Origin: Anabaena minutissima FACHB-250
Lineage (GTDB): Bacteria > Cyanobacteriota > Cyanobacteriia > Cyanobacteriales > Nostocaceae
Assembly: GCF_014697125.1 (NCBI RefSeq)
Contig: NZ_JACJRG010000041.1
Location: 1-53,495 of the forward strand
DNA: 53,495 nt
Reading direction: 5' to 3'
Part shown: piece by piece, positions 14,483-22,362 of the stretch
Position numbering within the stretch: position 1 is the stretch's first letter
Layout of the letters: the number at the start of each line of letters is the position of its first letter
Translations under genes and position numbers: made by a program
The notes under the pieces: model-generated
Databases searched by the model: none
Told to the model about the DNA's origin: nothing
What the model saw: the letters and a program-made list of their open reading frames with translations, nothing else

Positions 14483-14812
14483 ATGGATGGCGAAGCAAAG
14501 AAGCGATTAGCACAAATATTGATCAAAGTTCAGGGCGATCGCTCCGTGCGCCAGTTTGCGCTAGATTTGGATGTAGCGTTGGGGACGATGCAAAATTGGT
14601 TGCAGGGGGCTGGGTTGCCCAACGCCAACAACCTAGAAAGGATTGCCGCAGCCGCAGGTATGAGTATTGAGGAGCTATTTGCTGAACTTAGGGGCGAAAA
14701 AATATCCCCCACCCCAAGAAAGGCGGAGGATATTTTGCAATTGGCTTTGCATCTGGATGATGAAGAGCGCAGGCGGCTAATTAAGTTGTTGGTGGATGCG
14801 ATTGGGCGTTAG
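14483..14812 (+). CDS. XRE-type HTH regulator
   Basis: 109 residues. RLAQILIKVQGDRSVRQFALDLDVALGTMQNWLQGAGLPNANNLERIAAAAGMSIEELF is a complete HTH_XRE domain, followed by a short helical tail (DDEERRRLIKLLVDAI). ATG 14453 upstream is also possible. Its stop overlaps that of the convergent gene by four bases. Probably one of several repressors in this control region. Confidence 0.75.
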   Translation: MDGEAKKRLAQILIKVQGDRSVRQFALDLDVALGTMQNWLQGAGLPNANNLERIAAAAGMSIEELFAELRGEKISPTPRKAEDILQLALHLDDEERRRLIKLLVDAIGR

Positions 14813-15246
14813 CGATCGTTTGAGATTTCCAGTACGGTAGAAATTGCGTTGATAGCTAGTTTCCGCTTCTCCTTTCTGTTTAAAAATTCTGCTGCTAGGG
14901 TTTCCCCCATGTATTTTTTGATGACTTCGTATGGGTACATAGCGGAGTAGTACAAGATGACCAATCCTTCGCAGACGCTTTGCTCAGAGGTGTAAACTTC
15001 CCACCCCTCAAGGACAAACAAATCTTCCTCGGACTTAGCAGACTTTAACGGGTAAGTGAAATACTTCCCTTTTTCCCTCAAGTAATCGCTTTCGAGCGAT
15101 TTTACGAAATCATCAGGCGAAAGACTAGAAAATCCATCACCTAGTAGTCTAATGTGTGGAGTTCCTGGCATTGGCTCAACCCTGTACTCTGTTCTGGGCG
15201 GGTTGTTGTCCCACGCGGCTAGAAGCTTCTCTTTAAAGTTGCTCAT
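14809..15246 (-). CDS. Hypothetical protein of the regulatory region
   Basis: 145 residues from ATG 15246, which lies just after the upstream gene's stop; the longer in-frame start would overlap that gene. It is acidic and aromatic (EDLFVLEGWEVYTSEQSVCEGLVILYYSAMYPYEVIKKYMG) and looks soluble and globular, without a known motif. Position next to two HTH genes suggests a lysogeny accessory or toxin-antitoxin-like role, but nothing in the sequence proves it. Confidence 0.55.
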   Translation of the reverse strand: MSNFKEKLLAAWDNNPPRTEYRVEPMPGTPHIRLLGDGFSSLSPDDFVKSLESDYLREKGKYFTYPLKSAKSEEDLFVLEGWEVYTSEQSVCEGLVILYYSAMYPYEVIKKYMGETLAAEFLNRKEKRKLAINAISTVLEISNDR

Positions 15247-15250
15247 CCCG

Positions 15251-15475
15251 TTAGCCCCAGAACTTGAAATTGCACATCCATCCACCATCGGCTTCTGTGG
15301 GTTCTACCCTGGATTCCACTGCGTCGTATTCTGCGGCGATTTCGTCGCACTTTTCTTTAGCTTCTGGTTTGCTACTTGCTTCAAGGTATTCGCTACTCTC
15401 TTGAATCGTAGATTCTCCTTCCGGTAAATACTCGCCTAGCTCATTGTCACTGGGCTTACCAAAAAACCAACCCAT
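15251..15475 (-). CDS. Small acidic protein
   Basis: 74 residues, strongly acidic (Glu/Asp/Ser-rich), with Trp-containing ends (MGWFFGKPS; WMCNFKFWG). ATG 15475 has AAGGAG eight bases upstream and is preferred to the TTG two codons earlier. It follows the HTH gene at 15478-15708 by two bases. Function unknown; the composition would suit a DNA-mimic or protein-binding antagonist, which is speculation. Confidence 0.5.
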   Translation of the reverse strand: MGWFFGKPSDNELGEYLPEGESTIQESSEYLEASSKPEAKEKCDEIAAEYDAVESRVEPTEADGGWMCNFKFWG

Positions 15476-15477
15476 AC

Positions 15478-15708
15478 TCAAATCTCCTTCAAAATAAATA
15501 ACTCGCCAATTTCACACGCTAGATAGGCGCACAGCTTTTCAACAGTGCCAGTGTCAACCCTATTGAATTTGTTGTTGTACAACCTATTTATAGTCGTCAC
15601 CGCGATGCCCGTTTCTTTAGCGATCGCGGCTTGACTCATTCTTTTCCCCTGAGACTCTGCATTTTTGAGGTCTATTATCCTCTGCAAATTACATATCATC
15701 TTCCGCAT
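15478..15708 (-). CDS. Small XRE/Cro-type regulator
   Basis: 76 residues made almost entirely of one HTH_XRE domain (MSQAAIAKETGIAVTTINRLYNNKFNRVDTGTVEKLCAYLACEIGELF). Proteins of this size are typical Cro-like repressors. It is divergent from the rightward operon at 15883, and a set of repeated operator-like sequences lies between them. Confidence 0.8.
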   Translation of the reverse strand: MRKMICNLQRIIDLKNAESQGKRMSQAAIAKETGIAVTTINRLYNNKFNRVDTGTVEKLCAYLACEIGELFILKEI

Positions 15709-15751
15709 TCTTTAATGTTACTTGCGCCAATATCCTAGCACAAGTGCATTG

Positions 15752-15804
15752 CTTCCGCCAATTTTATTAGCGGTATTGACAATTAGCGGAAGTGATAATA
15801 AATT
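15752..15804 (+). promoter_or_regulatory. Promoter with repeated operator sites for the rightward operon
   Basis: TTGACA (15776-15781) and TAAATT (15799-15804) with a 17-base spacer head the long rightward operon. The octamer ATTAGCGG occurs at 15766-15773 and 15782-15789, on either side of -35, and CTTCCGC (15752-15758) is the inverse of GCGGAAG (15786-15792). This is a likely binding region for the divergent Cro-like protein. Confidence 0.6.
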
Positions 15805-15882
15805 GGATACATACACCAAAAAGGCGATCGCCCCACTCCCGCGAAGAAGAAAGCGATCGCCCTAACCAAAAAGGTCAATATT

Positions 15883-17088
15883 ATGTTACCAGTTTACGCA
15901 ATAGATACGCTCAAAGTTAAGGGCTTGGCTGAGTTGAAGGCGATCGCTACCCAGTTGGGTGTAGTAGCCCAAGATAAGCGCAGTAAGCAGTCCTGGATAG
16001 ATGCGATCGTTGACTATCAACAAAGCAAAGTTCAAAAAATTTCAATTCCTACGAAAGAAAGCCCGCTCACTGTAGAAGAAGCGGCTCAATCTAATTACAC
16101 GTTCTCTTATGCTGGAATTGGAAACTTCTTGGTTATCAAAGGCTACAACGACAAAAACATGGTCGTTGTAAACGACGGTTACGACGACTTGACCTTTTCT
16201 GCGGAAAGAATTGAGTTAATGACTTACGGGCTGGTAGTGGGTAGGCAGGACGTTACCACGGTTAAACCCGAATCAGTAGAACCAGCAAAAATCAACTCCG
16301 AGACTGTCCCTGTAGCGGTTCAAGGAATCAAAACCTGCGCCACCTGTTCACATTTCAAAGCTCACAACGATGGTACAAACAAGGGCTGGTGTTGCCTGTT
16401 TGATAGCTTTGCTCGCGAGTCTCACGCCGTAACTCAAGACTGTATTAACAGTAGCGAAGAAGAACAGGTTGACGATTATTTGTTTCACGATGACGAACCA
16501 CAGCCGCAGCAACCAGCTAATTTACCAGTAGTGGGCGAATCACACTACATTGGCGATTTTACTTTGACTTGCTCTGAGGTAGCAGGAAAATACACCGCAG
16601 CATGGGAAGTGCGCCAAGGTAAGCAGGTTTTGGGTGATATCAGAATGCTTTGGAATACTTTCTGGGAGCATACGTATAGCGGCGAAAAGTTGTTTACTAC
16701 ACCGCAATTAGCAGTTATTGGCTTGGCTGAATTAACGCAAAAACAAAAGGAGCAACCAGTGACGAGTCAGTTTGTAAGACGGTTTTCTAAGTCATGGCTA
16801 CAAACCCAAGAATGCACAATTGTAGGGTACTGGGGAGCAGAAAAGATTGATTTGTGGGAGGTAGTTGATATCTACGTCCAGGCTAAATCAGAAAATGATT
16901 CAGTGGAAGACGCTTTTTACTCCAACTTTCCTGATATTGCAGATGATTTACAGGTGACTACGACAACTAATAGTGAGTTTAGCTTTATTCAAATGATGCG
17001 AGATTTTGAGGGATGCCAACAGGTTAAGGCTTTTTTAAGGGGTGAGGTTGTGGAGTGTGAAACCGAACCCGCTAATTTAGTGTATTAA
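15883..17088 (+). CDS. Multidomain phage protein with Rho-N/SAP-like N-terminus
   Basis: 401 residues, first gene of the rightward operon. Residues 5-46 (AIDTLKVKGLAELKAIATQLGV...SKQSWIDAIVDY) match the small Rho-N/SAP-like nucleic-acid-binding helix-extended-loop-helix. Residues ~70-115 are beta-rich. A Cys cluster at ~147-182 (CATCSHF...GWCCLF...CINSS) may bind metal. The C-terminal 200 residues are unrecognised. A DNA-binding role is suggested by the N-terminus only. The leader between promoter and ATG contains two HIP1 octamers. Confidence 0.65.
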   Translation: MLPVYAIDTLKVKGLAELKAIATQLGVVAQDKRSKQSWIDAIVDYQQSKVQKISIPTKESPLTVEEAAQSNYTFSYAGIGNFLVIKGYNDKNMVVVNDGYDDLTFSAERIELMTYGLVVGRQDVTTVKPESVEPAKINSETVPVAVQGIKTCATCSHFKAHNDGTNKGWCCLFDSFARESHAVTQDCINSSEEEQVDDYLFHDDEPQPQQPANLPVVGESHYIGDFTLTCSEVAGKYTAAWEVRQGKQVLGDIRMLWNTFWEHTYSGEKLFTTPQLAVIGLAELTQKQKEQPVTSQFVRRFSKSWLQTQECTIVGYWGAEKIDLWEVVDIYVQAKSENDSVEDAFYSNFPDIADDLQVTTTTNSEFSFIQMMRDFEGCQQVKAFLRGEVVECETEPANLVY

Positions 17089-17102
17089 TCAAAGTTTCAG
17101 TT

Positions 17103-17119
17103 ATCCGCCCTATGCGGAT
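17103..17119 (+). terminator. Weak hairpin after the first rightward gene
   Basis: ATCCGC / GCGGAT with a 5-base loop and no T-run lies 15 bases after the stop of the 401-residue gene. It may be a partial terminator or processing signal. 17120-17199 holds no gene. Confidence 0.3.
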
Positions 17120-17199
17120 GATTACCTAACTTGAAAGCGATCGCCCCCGTCTCGCAAACATCAGCGATCGCCTATCGAACCCTATCAAAAATTCGACAC

Positions 17200-17505
17200 A
17201 TGAAATATACCATAGCCGCATTTGTTTTGGCATTAATACCAATTAGTGCTTTTGCTTCCACACCCACTCCCTCGCGCCCCAAGCTACCAGCACCCCAGTG
17301 CATCAAAAAAGGTGATGTGACTATTTGCCGCAAGCAACCACCGTACATCCCTCCTAACAACGGTGGTCCAGAAACCGTTCACAAAAGCGGAACTAGATCG
17401 AGCTTACACACACACTTAGTTTTTAGACCAGATTTCACGGTTGATGGGGACGGAACTCATCGTGGTAGCTGTCGTCAGCCAGGCGATCGGTGCGGTAGAG
17501 AATAG
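17200..17505 (+). CDS. Small secreted protein
   Basis: 101 residues from ATG 17200. MKYTIAAFVLALIPISAFA is a clean Sec signal peptide with cleavage expected after the AFA at residue 19. The mature part is Pro/Cys-rich (PQCIKKGDVTICRKQPPYIP; GSCRQPGDRCG), with four Cys that could form two disulfides in the periplasm. The frame is open upstream, but those codons would bury the signal peptide. A secreted prophage protein could affect the envelope or superinfection; function unknown. Confidence 0.6.
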   Translation: MKYTIAAFVLALIPISAFASTPTPSRPKLPAPQCIKKGDVTICRKQPPYIPPNNGGPETVHKSGTRSSLHTHLVFRPDFTVDGDGTHRGSCRQPGDRCGRE

Positions 17506-17513
17506 GTTAAATC

Positions 17514-17542
17514 AGATGCCTAGCGCAAGCCACTAGGCATCT
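17514..17542. terminator. Hairpin between two rightward genes
   Basis: Perfect 10-bp stem AGATGCCTAG / CTAGGCATCT with a 9-base loop, then AGTAATTTGAT. Without a T-run it is a weak terminator at best; it may set relative expression of downstream genes. Confidence 0.45.
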
Positions 17543-17569
17543 AGTAATTTGATATGGAGGTGTAACGTT

Positions 17570-17947
17570 ATGCCAGTGATCAGCGAAGGGCAATTAGTTC
17601 AGTTTTCCTGCGGAGGAGTATTTTTAGAAACAGGAATAGTGCAGGAGATTAAGTATGTAGCGAATAATATTGTTAGCTACAAAATAAATAATCAGTGGTA
17701 CTCAAATCCTGATTTTACAAGCTTCACAAGCTTCTTCCGGTGGGAGCAAAGGCAAGAGATTTCGCTAAACAAGTCATTAACTTTAACCGGCAAAACGCAC
17801 CTGCGATCGCTTGTTATGCGATGCCAAGAACTTTTGGAGCAGATACAAAATCACGAGGAGTTTATTTGCCTAGATCCCTACTCAGACTTCACCATAGGGG
17901 ATGCAAGTCGAGCATTGATTGAGCTAATGGAGGCATTATGCCAATAA
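17570..17947 (+). CDS. Small hypothetical phage protein
   Basis: 125 residues. ATG 17570 is set by GGAGGT nine bases upstream. The N-terminus (ISEGQLVQFSCGGVFLETGIVQEIKYV) looks like a small SH3/KOW-type barrel. The C-terminus is helical. It overlaps the next gene by 10 bp, so the two are probably co-translated. Confidence 0.6.
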   Translation: MPVISEGQLVQFSCGGVFLETGIVQEIKYVANNIVSYKINNQWYSNPDFTSFTSFFRWEQRQEISLNKSLTLTGKTHLRSLVMRCQELLEQIQNHEEFICLDPYSDFTIGDASRALIELMEALCQ

Positions 17948-19011
17948 AAGGACTGACCGACCAACGCAAAGAATTTAACTCCCTTGGACGCATTGAAGTC
18001 ACGGTATTCAAGGGTGGACGAAAAGGGGAAAGAACCGCAGGCAAGGACTTAAATCACCTGCTGCGAATTACCACTACAAATAAAGTCGCTGCTATTCACC
18101 TCAAAAAATATTCTGACCCCGACACTAACGGGGATTTTTACACCGAGGCACTTAATATCTACCTGCCCTTTGATGGGTGCGATCGCACCTTCAACTGTTC
18201 AATGAAGGCTCACTCAGCTAGTGGGCTAGAGATAGTATGCGATCGCGAAACTATCTCTAAAAGGTGCATTCCCCAAAAAGATGCCAAGGGCAATATCTGG
18301 CGGCCTTTAGTAGACGTGGAAGAACCCTGCCCAATGCGGGGTAAAGGGTTCACCGGGGAATGCTCAAACAAATGCGTCAAAGAAGGCCAATTTTATTTCT
18401 ATATCCGTGAACTCTTGGATAAAGATTTGATGCTGCCGGGGCGTATTACCTGCCACGGGTTTGAGGATCTAACCTACCTTAATACCAAGCTGGAAGAGTA
18501 TAAGGAAATGTTCGGCTCACTCACGCGATCGCCTTTCCCTGCCCACCAATACCGCCATAAAATCCCGTTTATCTTGTCCCGCACCCAAGTCCCCATCAAG
18601 AGGCCATTGCTAGATGGTGGGGTGCGAAACGGCAAGAAAACCAACGCCACCACCTGGGCTTTAACCTTGCAAGTTGACCCGCAGTGGATGGAACTATACC
18701 GCCGTTGGCAACTTATGGAAGAATTGAAGTTCAGACAGCTACCAGTGTCCGCAAACGCCGTATTGGGATTATTGCAGGGGGATTGCTCTGTAATTGATGC
18801 GGAAATCATCCCAGAGCCTAAAGCTTTACCTTCTCGTGCAGATAGGATGCGATCGCGCATTCACCAACTAGCTGCACAGTATGAGAAATTGACTGGTATT
18901 GGGTTTGATCTGCTCGACCTCGCAGATATGGGAGAGGATGAACTAACAGCTTACGGGCAAGGTATACGAAAGCAAATTGAGGAGGTACAGGATGCCCAAG
19001 GAATCGATTAA
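17938..19011 (+). CDS. gp3-like protein, candidate recombination directionality factor
   Basis: 357 residues. The order of features fits the phage family related to phiC31 gp3: an early GRIEVTVFKGGRKGERTAGKD beta region, a LNIYLPFDGCDRTFNCSMKA segment, a Cys-rich metal site (CDRET...RCI...PCPMRGKGFTGECSNKC, about residues 97-148), then LPGRITCHGFEDLTYLNTKLEEY and a long basic/beta C-terminal half. In phiC31 this protein binds the large serine integrase and switches it to excision. Here that role is inferred from family resemblance and from an element that must excise from comM. No integrase is in the window. Confidence 0.6.
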   Translation: MPIKGLTDQRKEFNSLGRIEVTVFKGGRKGERTAGKDLNHLLRITTTNKVAAIHLKKYSDPDTNGDFYTEALNIYLPFDGCDRTFNCSMKAHSASGLEIVCDRETISKRCIPQKDAKGNIWRPLVDVEEPCPMRGKGFTGECSNKCVKEGQFYFYIRELLDKDLMLPGRITCHGFEDLTYLNTKLEEYKEMFGSLTRSPFPAHQYRHKIPFILSRTQVPIKRPLLDGGVRNGKKTNATTWALTLQVDPQWMELYRRWQLMEELKFRQLPVSANAVLGLLQGDCSVIDAEIIPEPKALPSRADRMRSRIHQLAAQYEKLTGIGFDLLDLADMGEDELTAYGQGIRKQIEEVQDAQGID

Positions 19012-19204
19012 ATTTCAGGATTTAATAGACCAAGTTCAGCAGGGTTTTAGCAAGACTGAGCCTGGTCAAGCTTATCTTGATTGTGAACAGGAATACGGGG
19101 GAATTGAAGGTAGCAGTGCTATTTGGCGGTTAGTTGAAGAGGCGATCGCTTATGCAGTGCAAGAGACTGTTGATTATTTAGATGGTCACGAGGTGGAGCA
19201 TTAA
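18992..19204 (+). CDS. Small acidic hypothetical protein
   Basis: 70 residues from ATG 18992, five bases after GAGGAGGT. It overlaps the end of the gp3-like gene by 20 bp and is followed after one base by the DUF5131 gene. Acidic and helical; no motif recognised. Confidence 0.6.
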   Translation: MPKESIKFQDLIDQVQQGFSKTEPGQAYLDCEQEYGGIEGSSAIWRLVEEAIAYAVQETVDYLDGHEVEH

Positions 19205-19205
19205 A

Positions 19206-20087
19206 GTGACTAATATTCAGTGGACTGATATAACTTCAAACCCAATTCATCTGGTTAAAGCAGATGGCTCACACGGTGGACACTGGTGTAAAAAGGTTTC
19301 TCCAGGATGTGCAAACTGTTATAGCGAAGTGCAGAATAATAGCGGGTTTTTCTCGTTCGCCTCTCACCTGAAATATATAGGTGAAGTACCTGAGAATTTG
19401 ATTTTAGATGAATCAGTTTTGCAGGGCTGGTTGAAACTCAAAAAGCCACACAAAATATTTGTGTGTTCAATGACAGATATTTTTGGTGAGTGGGTGAAGG
19501 AAGAGTGGATTGACAAGATTTTTGCATATATGGCGGTCACGCCTCACCATACATATCAGCTATTAACAAAACGACCCGAAATCGCGGTCAAATATTTTGC
19601 TGATGCAAAATCTAGATGGTACGCGATCGCTAAACAAATGATACAAATTCAAGGGGTAAAATCAGTTCCTGCCGAGCTTTACTTTCCTCTTGATAATATT
19701 TGGATCGGCACGTCCTGCGAGAACCAGGCAATGGCGGACAAGCGCATTCCACTGCTATTGGATATCCCAGCAAAAATCAGATTTCTATCGTGTGAGCCAC
19801 TATTAGAAAGTATTGATCTTTTAAGGCTTACAAACGGGCATTTGTACTCACTTGAGTGTATAAATTTAGTTATTGTAGGCGGTGAATCTGGGCGGGCTAG
19901 AGACTGCAAGGTAGAGTGGGTTGAATCAATAGTTGAACAGTGCGAATATACCCAAGTTCGAGTGTTTGTAAAGCAATTAGGGTCTAACGCTTGGCTAAAT
20001 GACGCGCCTTTTAAAACGCGCGATCGCAAAGGCGGCAACATATCAGAATTCCCCGTACACCTTCAGGTTAGGGAGCTTCCGCAGTGA
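19206..20087 (+). CDS. Phage Gp37/Gp68 family protein (DUF5131)
   Basis: 293 residues. IQWTDITSNPIHLVK...KKVSPGCANCYSE is the N-terminal signature of this widespread phage family (xxWTDxTxNPxxGCxxVSPGCxxCYAE), and WIGTSCENQAMADKRIPLLL, FLSCEPLLESIDL and VIVGGESGRARDC are its later conserved blocks. The family is related to radical-SAM-like folds, and the Cys residues may bind a cluster; no reaction is proven. The start is GTG 19206 (GGAG seven bases upstream), which aligns with family N-termini. Confidence 0.85.
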   Translation: MTNIQWTDITSNPIHLVKADGSHGGHWCKKVSPGCANCYSEVQNNSGFFSFASHLKYIGEVPENLILDESVLQGWLKLKKPHKIFVCSMTDIFGEWVKEEWIDKIFAYMAVTPHHTYQLLTKRPEIAVKYFADAKSRWYAIAKQMIQIQGVKSVPAELYFPLDNIWIGTSCENQAMADKRIPLLLDIPAKIRFLSCEPLLESIDLLRLTNGHLYSLECINLVIVGGESGRARDCKVEWVESIVEQCEYTQVRVFVKQLGSNAWLNDAPFKTRDRKGGNISEFPVHLQVRELPQ

Positions 20088-20536
20088 TAGTAGAAATTCA
20101 CAAGCTACTACTTAACTTCGCGGAGCAAGAGCCTGACATCGATATTTTTGGGCTAAGGCTCTACCCCGGTGAACCCACGGAGTGGGTGATTGAGGATAGC
20201 ACCACTAACCTCGGCGTGGTTCAAAGCGGTGAGGGGCTAGGGGCTTGTCTAAAGTATTTAAAGTCCCACACTCAAAACCGCGAGTACGGCGATCACCCCT
20301 CCCCCGCCGCTACCTTGTACGATTGCTGGCAAAAGTATGCCCCGCTCCACCAGTCGCTGCACCCGCACAGCAGCGACTGTTACCCCTGCCTAGTTTTTGA
20401 CTCCGACGGATGGGTAATTATTGAGGACTGCGATGCAGACTTTGACTTTAGCGGGGATATGGAAAAGGCGATCGCCCTTCTTCAACTGTGCCTAGCTTTG
20501 CAGATGTCGATTACTGAAGCGTCAAAAATCAAATGA
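20084..20536 (+). CDS. Hypothetical protein
   Basis: 150 residues from GTG 20084, overlapping the DUF5131 gene by four bases (GTGA) and the next gene by four. Acidic, with DSDGWVIIEDCDADFDFSGD in the C-terminal half that could form a calcium-like acidic loop, though this is only composition. Function unknown. Confidence 0.55.
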   Translation: MIVEIHKLLLNFAEQEPDIDIFGLRLYPGEPTEWVIEDSTTNLGVVQSGEGLGACLKYLKSHTQNREYGDHPSPAATLYDCWQKYAPLHQSLHPHSSDCYPCLVFDSDGWVIIEDCDADFDFSGDMEKAIALLQLCLALQMSITEASKIK

Positions 20537-21138
20537 GCGATAAACCGATTTTATTTTCCGCCCCAATGATAAGGGCGATACTTGAAGGACGGAAAACCCA
20601 AACCCGCCGCATTATTAAACCCCAACCGGAACTATGCCACGGCTGTCAGTCTTGCGAGTTTCGCTGTGACCACTTCGCCGCCCCCGTTAAGCAACAGTGG
20701 CAAAAGGGGGACATCCTTTGGGTGCGCGAAACTTGGCGGGAGGCACTATCAGAAACCCATGAATGCTACGCTTATCGTGCCGATAATAGCTACCAATGCG
20801 GCAAGCGATCGCCTCATAATTGCAACGCCATTTGGAAGCCTTCTATCTTTATGCCTAAAAAAGCCTGCCGCTTGTGGCTGGAGGTAACTGGTGTACGGAT
20901 TGAGCAGTTGCAGGGTATTGGTGAAGAAGATGCGATCGCTGAGGGAATTGAGCAATTAAGTAGCGGTTACTGGGCTGGGGGACAACATAAAACCAAGGAC
21001 ACCCCGAAACATCTGCCCACGCCAATCGAAGGGTTTAAAGACCTTTGGCAGTCGATAAACGGTACTGATAGTTGGGATTTGAATCCTTGGTGCTGGGTTG
21101 TGGAGTTCAAGAGAGTTGACGCAAATGCAAGGGCGTAG
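20533..21138 (+). CDS. ASCH-domain phage protein
   Basis: 201 residues of a common phage family often annotated as morphogenetic or ASCH protein. Signatures are MSDKPILFSAPMIRAILEGR with KTQTRRIIKPQP, GDILWVRETWRE, WKPSIFMPKKACRLWLEVTG, EEDAIAEGI and LWQSINGTDSW. ASCH domains adopt a PUA-like fold and bind RNA or modified nucleotides; some members act on N4-acetylcytidine. CxxC pairs at ~35-45 may bind metal. It usually sits near phage methylases and DUF5131, as it does here. The 4-bp overlap with the upstream gene supports the start. Confidence 0.85.
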   Translation: MSDKPILFSAPMIRAILEGRKTQTRRIIKPQPELCHGCQSCEFRCDHFAAPVKQQWQKGDILWVRETWREALSETHECYAYRADNSYQCGKRSPHNCNAIWKPSIFMPKKACRLWLEVTGVRIEQLQGIGEEDAIAEGIEQLSSGYWAGGQHKTKDTPKHLPTPIEGFKDLWQSINGTDSWDLNPWCWVVEFKRVDANARA

Positions 21139-21598
21139 TGAAAACGGGCGGTTCGCTGCCAAATCTGACGAACACCGCGTAGTAAGAAGTGTCCGCCTAA
21201 CAGACTCAACCTGGGAAGTGTTGGGTGAATTGGCGCAAAGCCAGGGACTAACCAGGGGAGATTTATTAGAGGATCTAGGATTGATAATTATGGGAGCATC
21301 TGGAAAACCGTTTTTATCTGGGCGTATTCCCCAGGAACTATGGAACGCGGTCAACGCCCACGCCAAAGAGGCTGGTAAAACTCGCACCGACATTATGATT
21401 GAGGCGGTTTGTGCCTACCTCAACCTGCCGACCCCTAACGCTCCGAACGAGCAGCGCATCGAAGAACTAGAGCGGAGGATGGCAGAGCTAGAAGACAGGC
21501 TAGAGCAAGCACAAAAACCTAGTATGCCATCATTTAGCGACTTTTTTAGCGAAGAACGGGTTAATAAGCATTATGGCAATGGGAAAAGTCAAAAATGA
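21125..21598 (+). CDS. RHH-like protein with coiled-coil tail
   Basis: 157 residues. Two RHH-like segments are visible: RSVRLTDSTWEVLGELAQSQGLTRGDLLEDL and GRIPQELWNAVNAHAKEAGKTRTDIMIEAV. A coiled coil (EQRIEELERRMAELEDRLEQA) follows, then a polar tail. Two RHH units in one chain would act as a pseudo-dimer on DNA. It overlaps the ASCH gene by 14 bp and ends in a 4-bp overlap with the cytosine methylase gene. Confidence 0.65.
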   Translation: MQGRSENGRFAAKSDEHRVVRSVRLTDSTWEVLGELAQSQGLTRGDLLEDLGLIIMGASGKPFLSGRIPQELWNAVNAHAKEAGKTRTDIMIEAVCAYLNLPTPNAPNEQRIEELERRMAELEDRLEQAQKPSMPSFSDFFSEERVNKHYGNGKSQK

Positions 21599-22362
21599 AA
21601 GCAATTAGCCTGTTCTCTGGTATTGGTGGCTTTGAAATTGCCTTCAATCAAGTATTTGGGGATGAAGGTAAGGTAATTCAAATGGTGGAAATTGATCCAG
21701 ACGCTCAGTCTGTGCTTAAGCACCACTTCCCTGATACCCCAATTCACTCGGATATCTGCACCTATGAACCCGAAATCATCTGGAACTATGAGCAAGGAAT
21801 TATCTTTGGGGGATGGCCTTGCACCAACACATCCCTCGCAGGCGATCGCACCGGGTTATCAGGAGATGAATCAAGATTGTGGTTTGAAATGCTCAGAGCG
21901 ATCGCTATCGCAAAACCCCGATTTGTCCTTATGGAAAACCCTACAGGACTTATCAATAACGGACTTCGAGCAGTGCTTGGGGGACTCAGAATGGCAGGAT
22001 ATTCAACAGAAGTTGAAATTATCAAGGGCGCGGAAATCGGCGCACCCCACGAAAGAGAGCGGCTGTTTATCATTGCCTACCCTGACTGCTGGGTCAAAGA
22101 AAAAGGGCTGCCGTGCAGCTGGCCAAGTCAAATTGGAAGTGAGATTGAAGCAGTTAGGGCTAATTCCCGATTCCCAACAATTGAGCAGCGAGATGATGGC
22201 GTTGCTTATGGGCTTCCCCCAGGATTGGGCGGTGTGCCTACTTCAGTCCCCACGAATACACCAGGAAGAATCAGAAGCCGATTCCTCTACGGAAGAGCAG
22301 TTGTCCCCGCCTGTGCCGTTGTTGCCTTCCGTAGAGTCAAGTTTCTTGCTGACTACGGCTAA
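21595..22362 (+). CDS. DNA (cytosine-5) methyltransferase
   Basis: 255 residues. ISLFSGIGGFE (motif I, SAM site), GGWPCTNTSLAG (motif IV, catalytic Cys76), VLMENPTGL (motif VI, ENP instead of the usual ENV) and GAPHERERLFIIA (motif VIII) are all in place. The C-terminus NTPGRIRSRFLYGRAVVPACAVVAFRRVKFL is a good motif IX-X end. It is complete although short, with a small target-recognition region (about 165-215). It methylates cytosine in an unknown sequence, probably for protection against restriction or to mark phage DNA. From 21692 on, the +1 frame is also open. Confidence 0.93.
   Translation: MKAISLFSGIGGFEIAFNQVFGDEGKVIQMVEIDPDAQSVLKHHFPDTPIHSDICTYEPEIIWNYEQGIIFGGWPCTNTSLAGDRTGLSGDESRLWFEMLRAIAIAKPRFVLMENPTGLINNGLRAVLGGLRMAGYSTEVEIIKGAEIGAPHERERLFIIAYPDCWVKEKGLPCSWPSQIGSEIEAVRANSRFPTIEQRDDGVAYGLPPGLGGVPTSVPTNTPGRIRSRFLYGRAVVPACAVVAFRRVKFLADYG

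Noticed and set aside
20956..21393. Minus-strand ORF opposite the ASCH and RHH-like genes
   Set aside because: Both opposing plus-strand genes are well supported; the minus frame shows no motif or ribosome-binding site.
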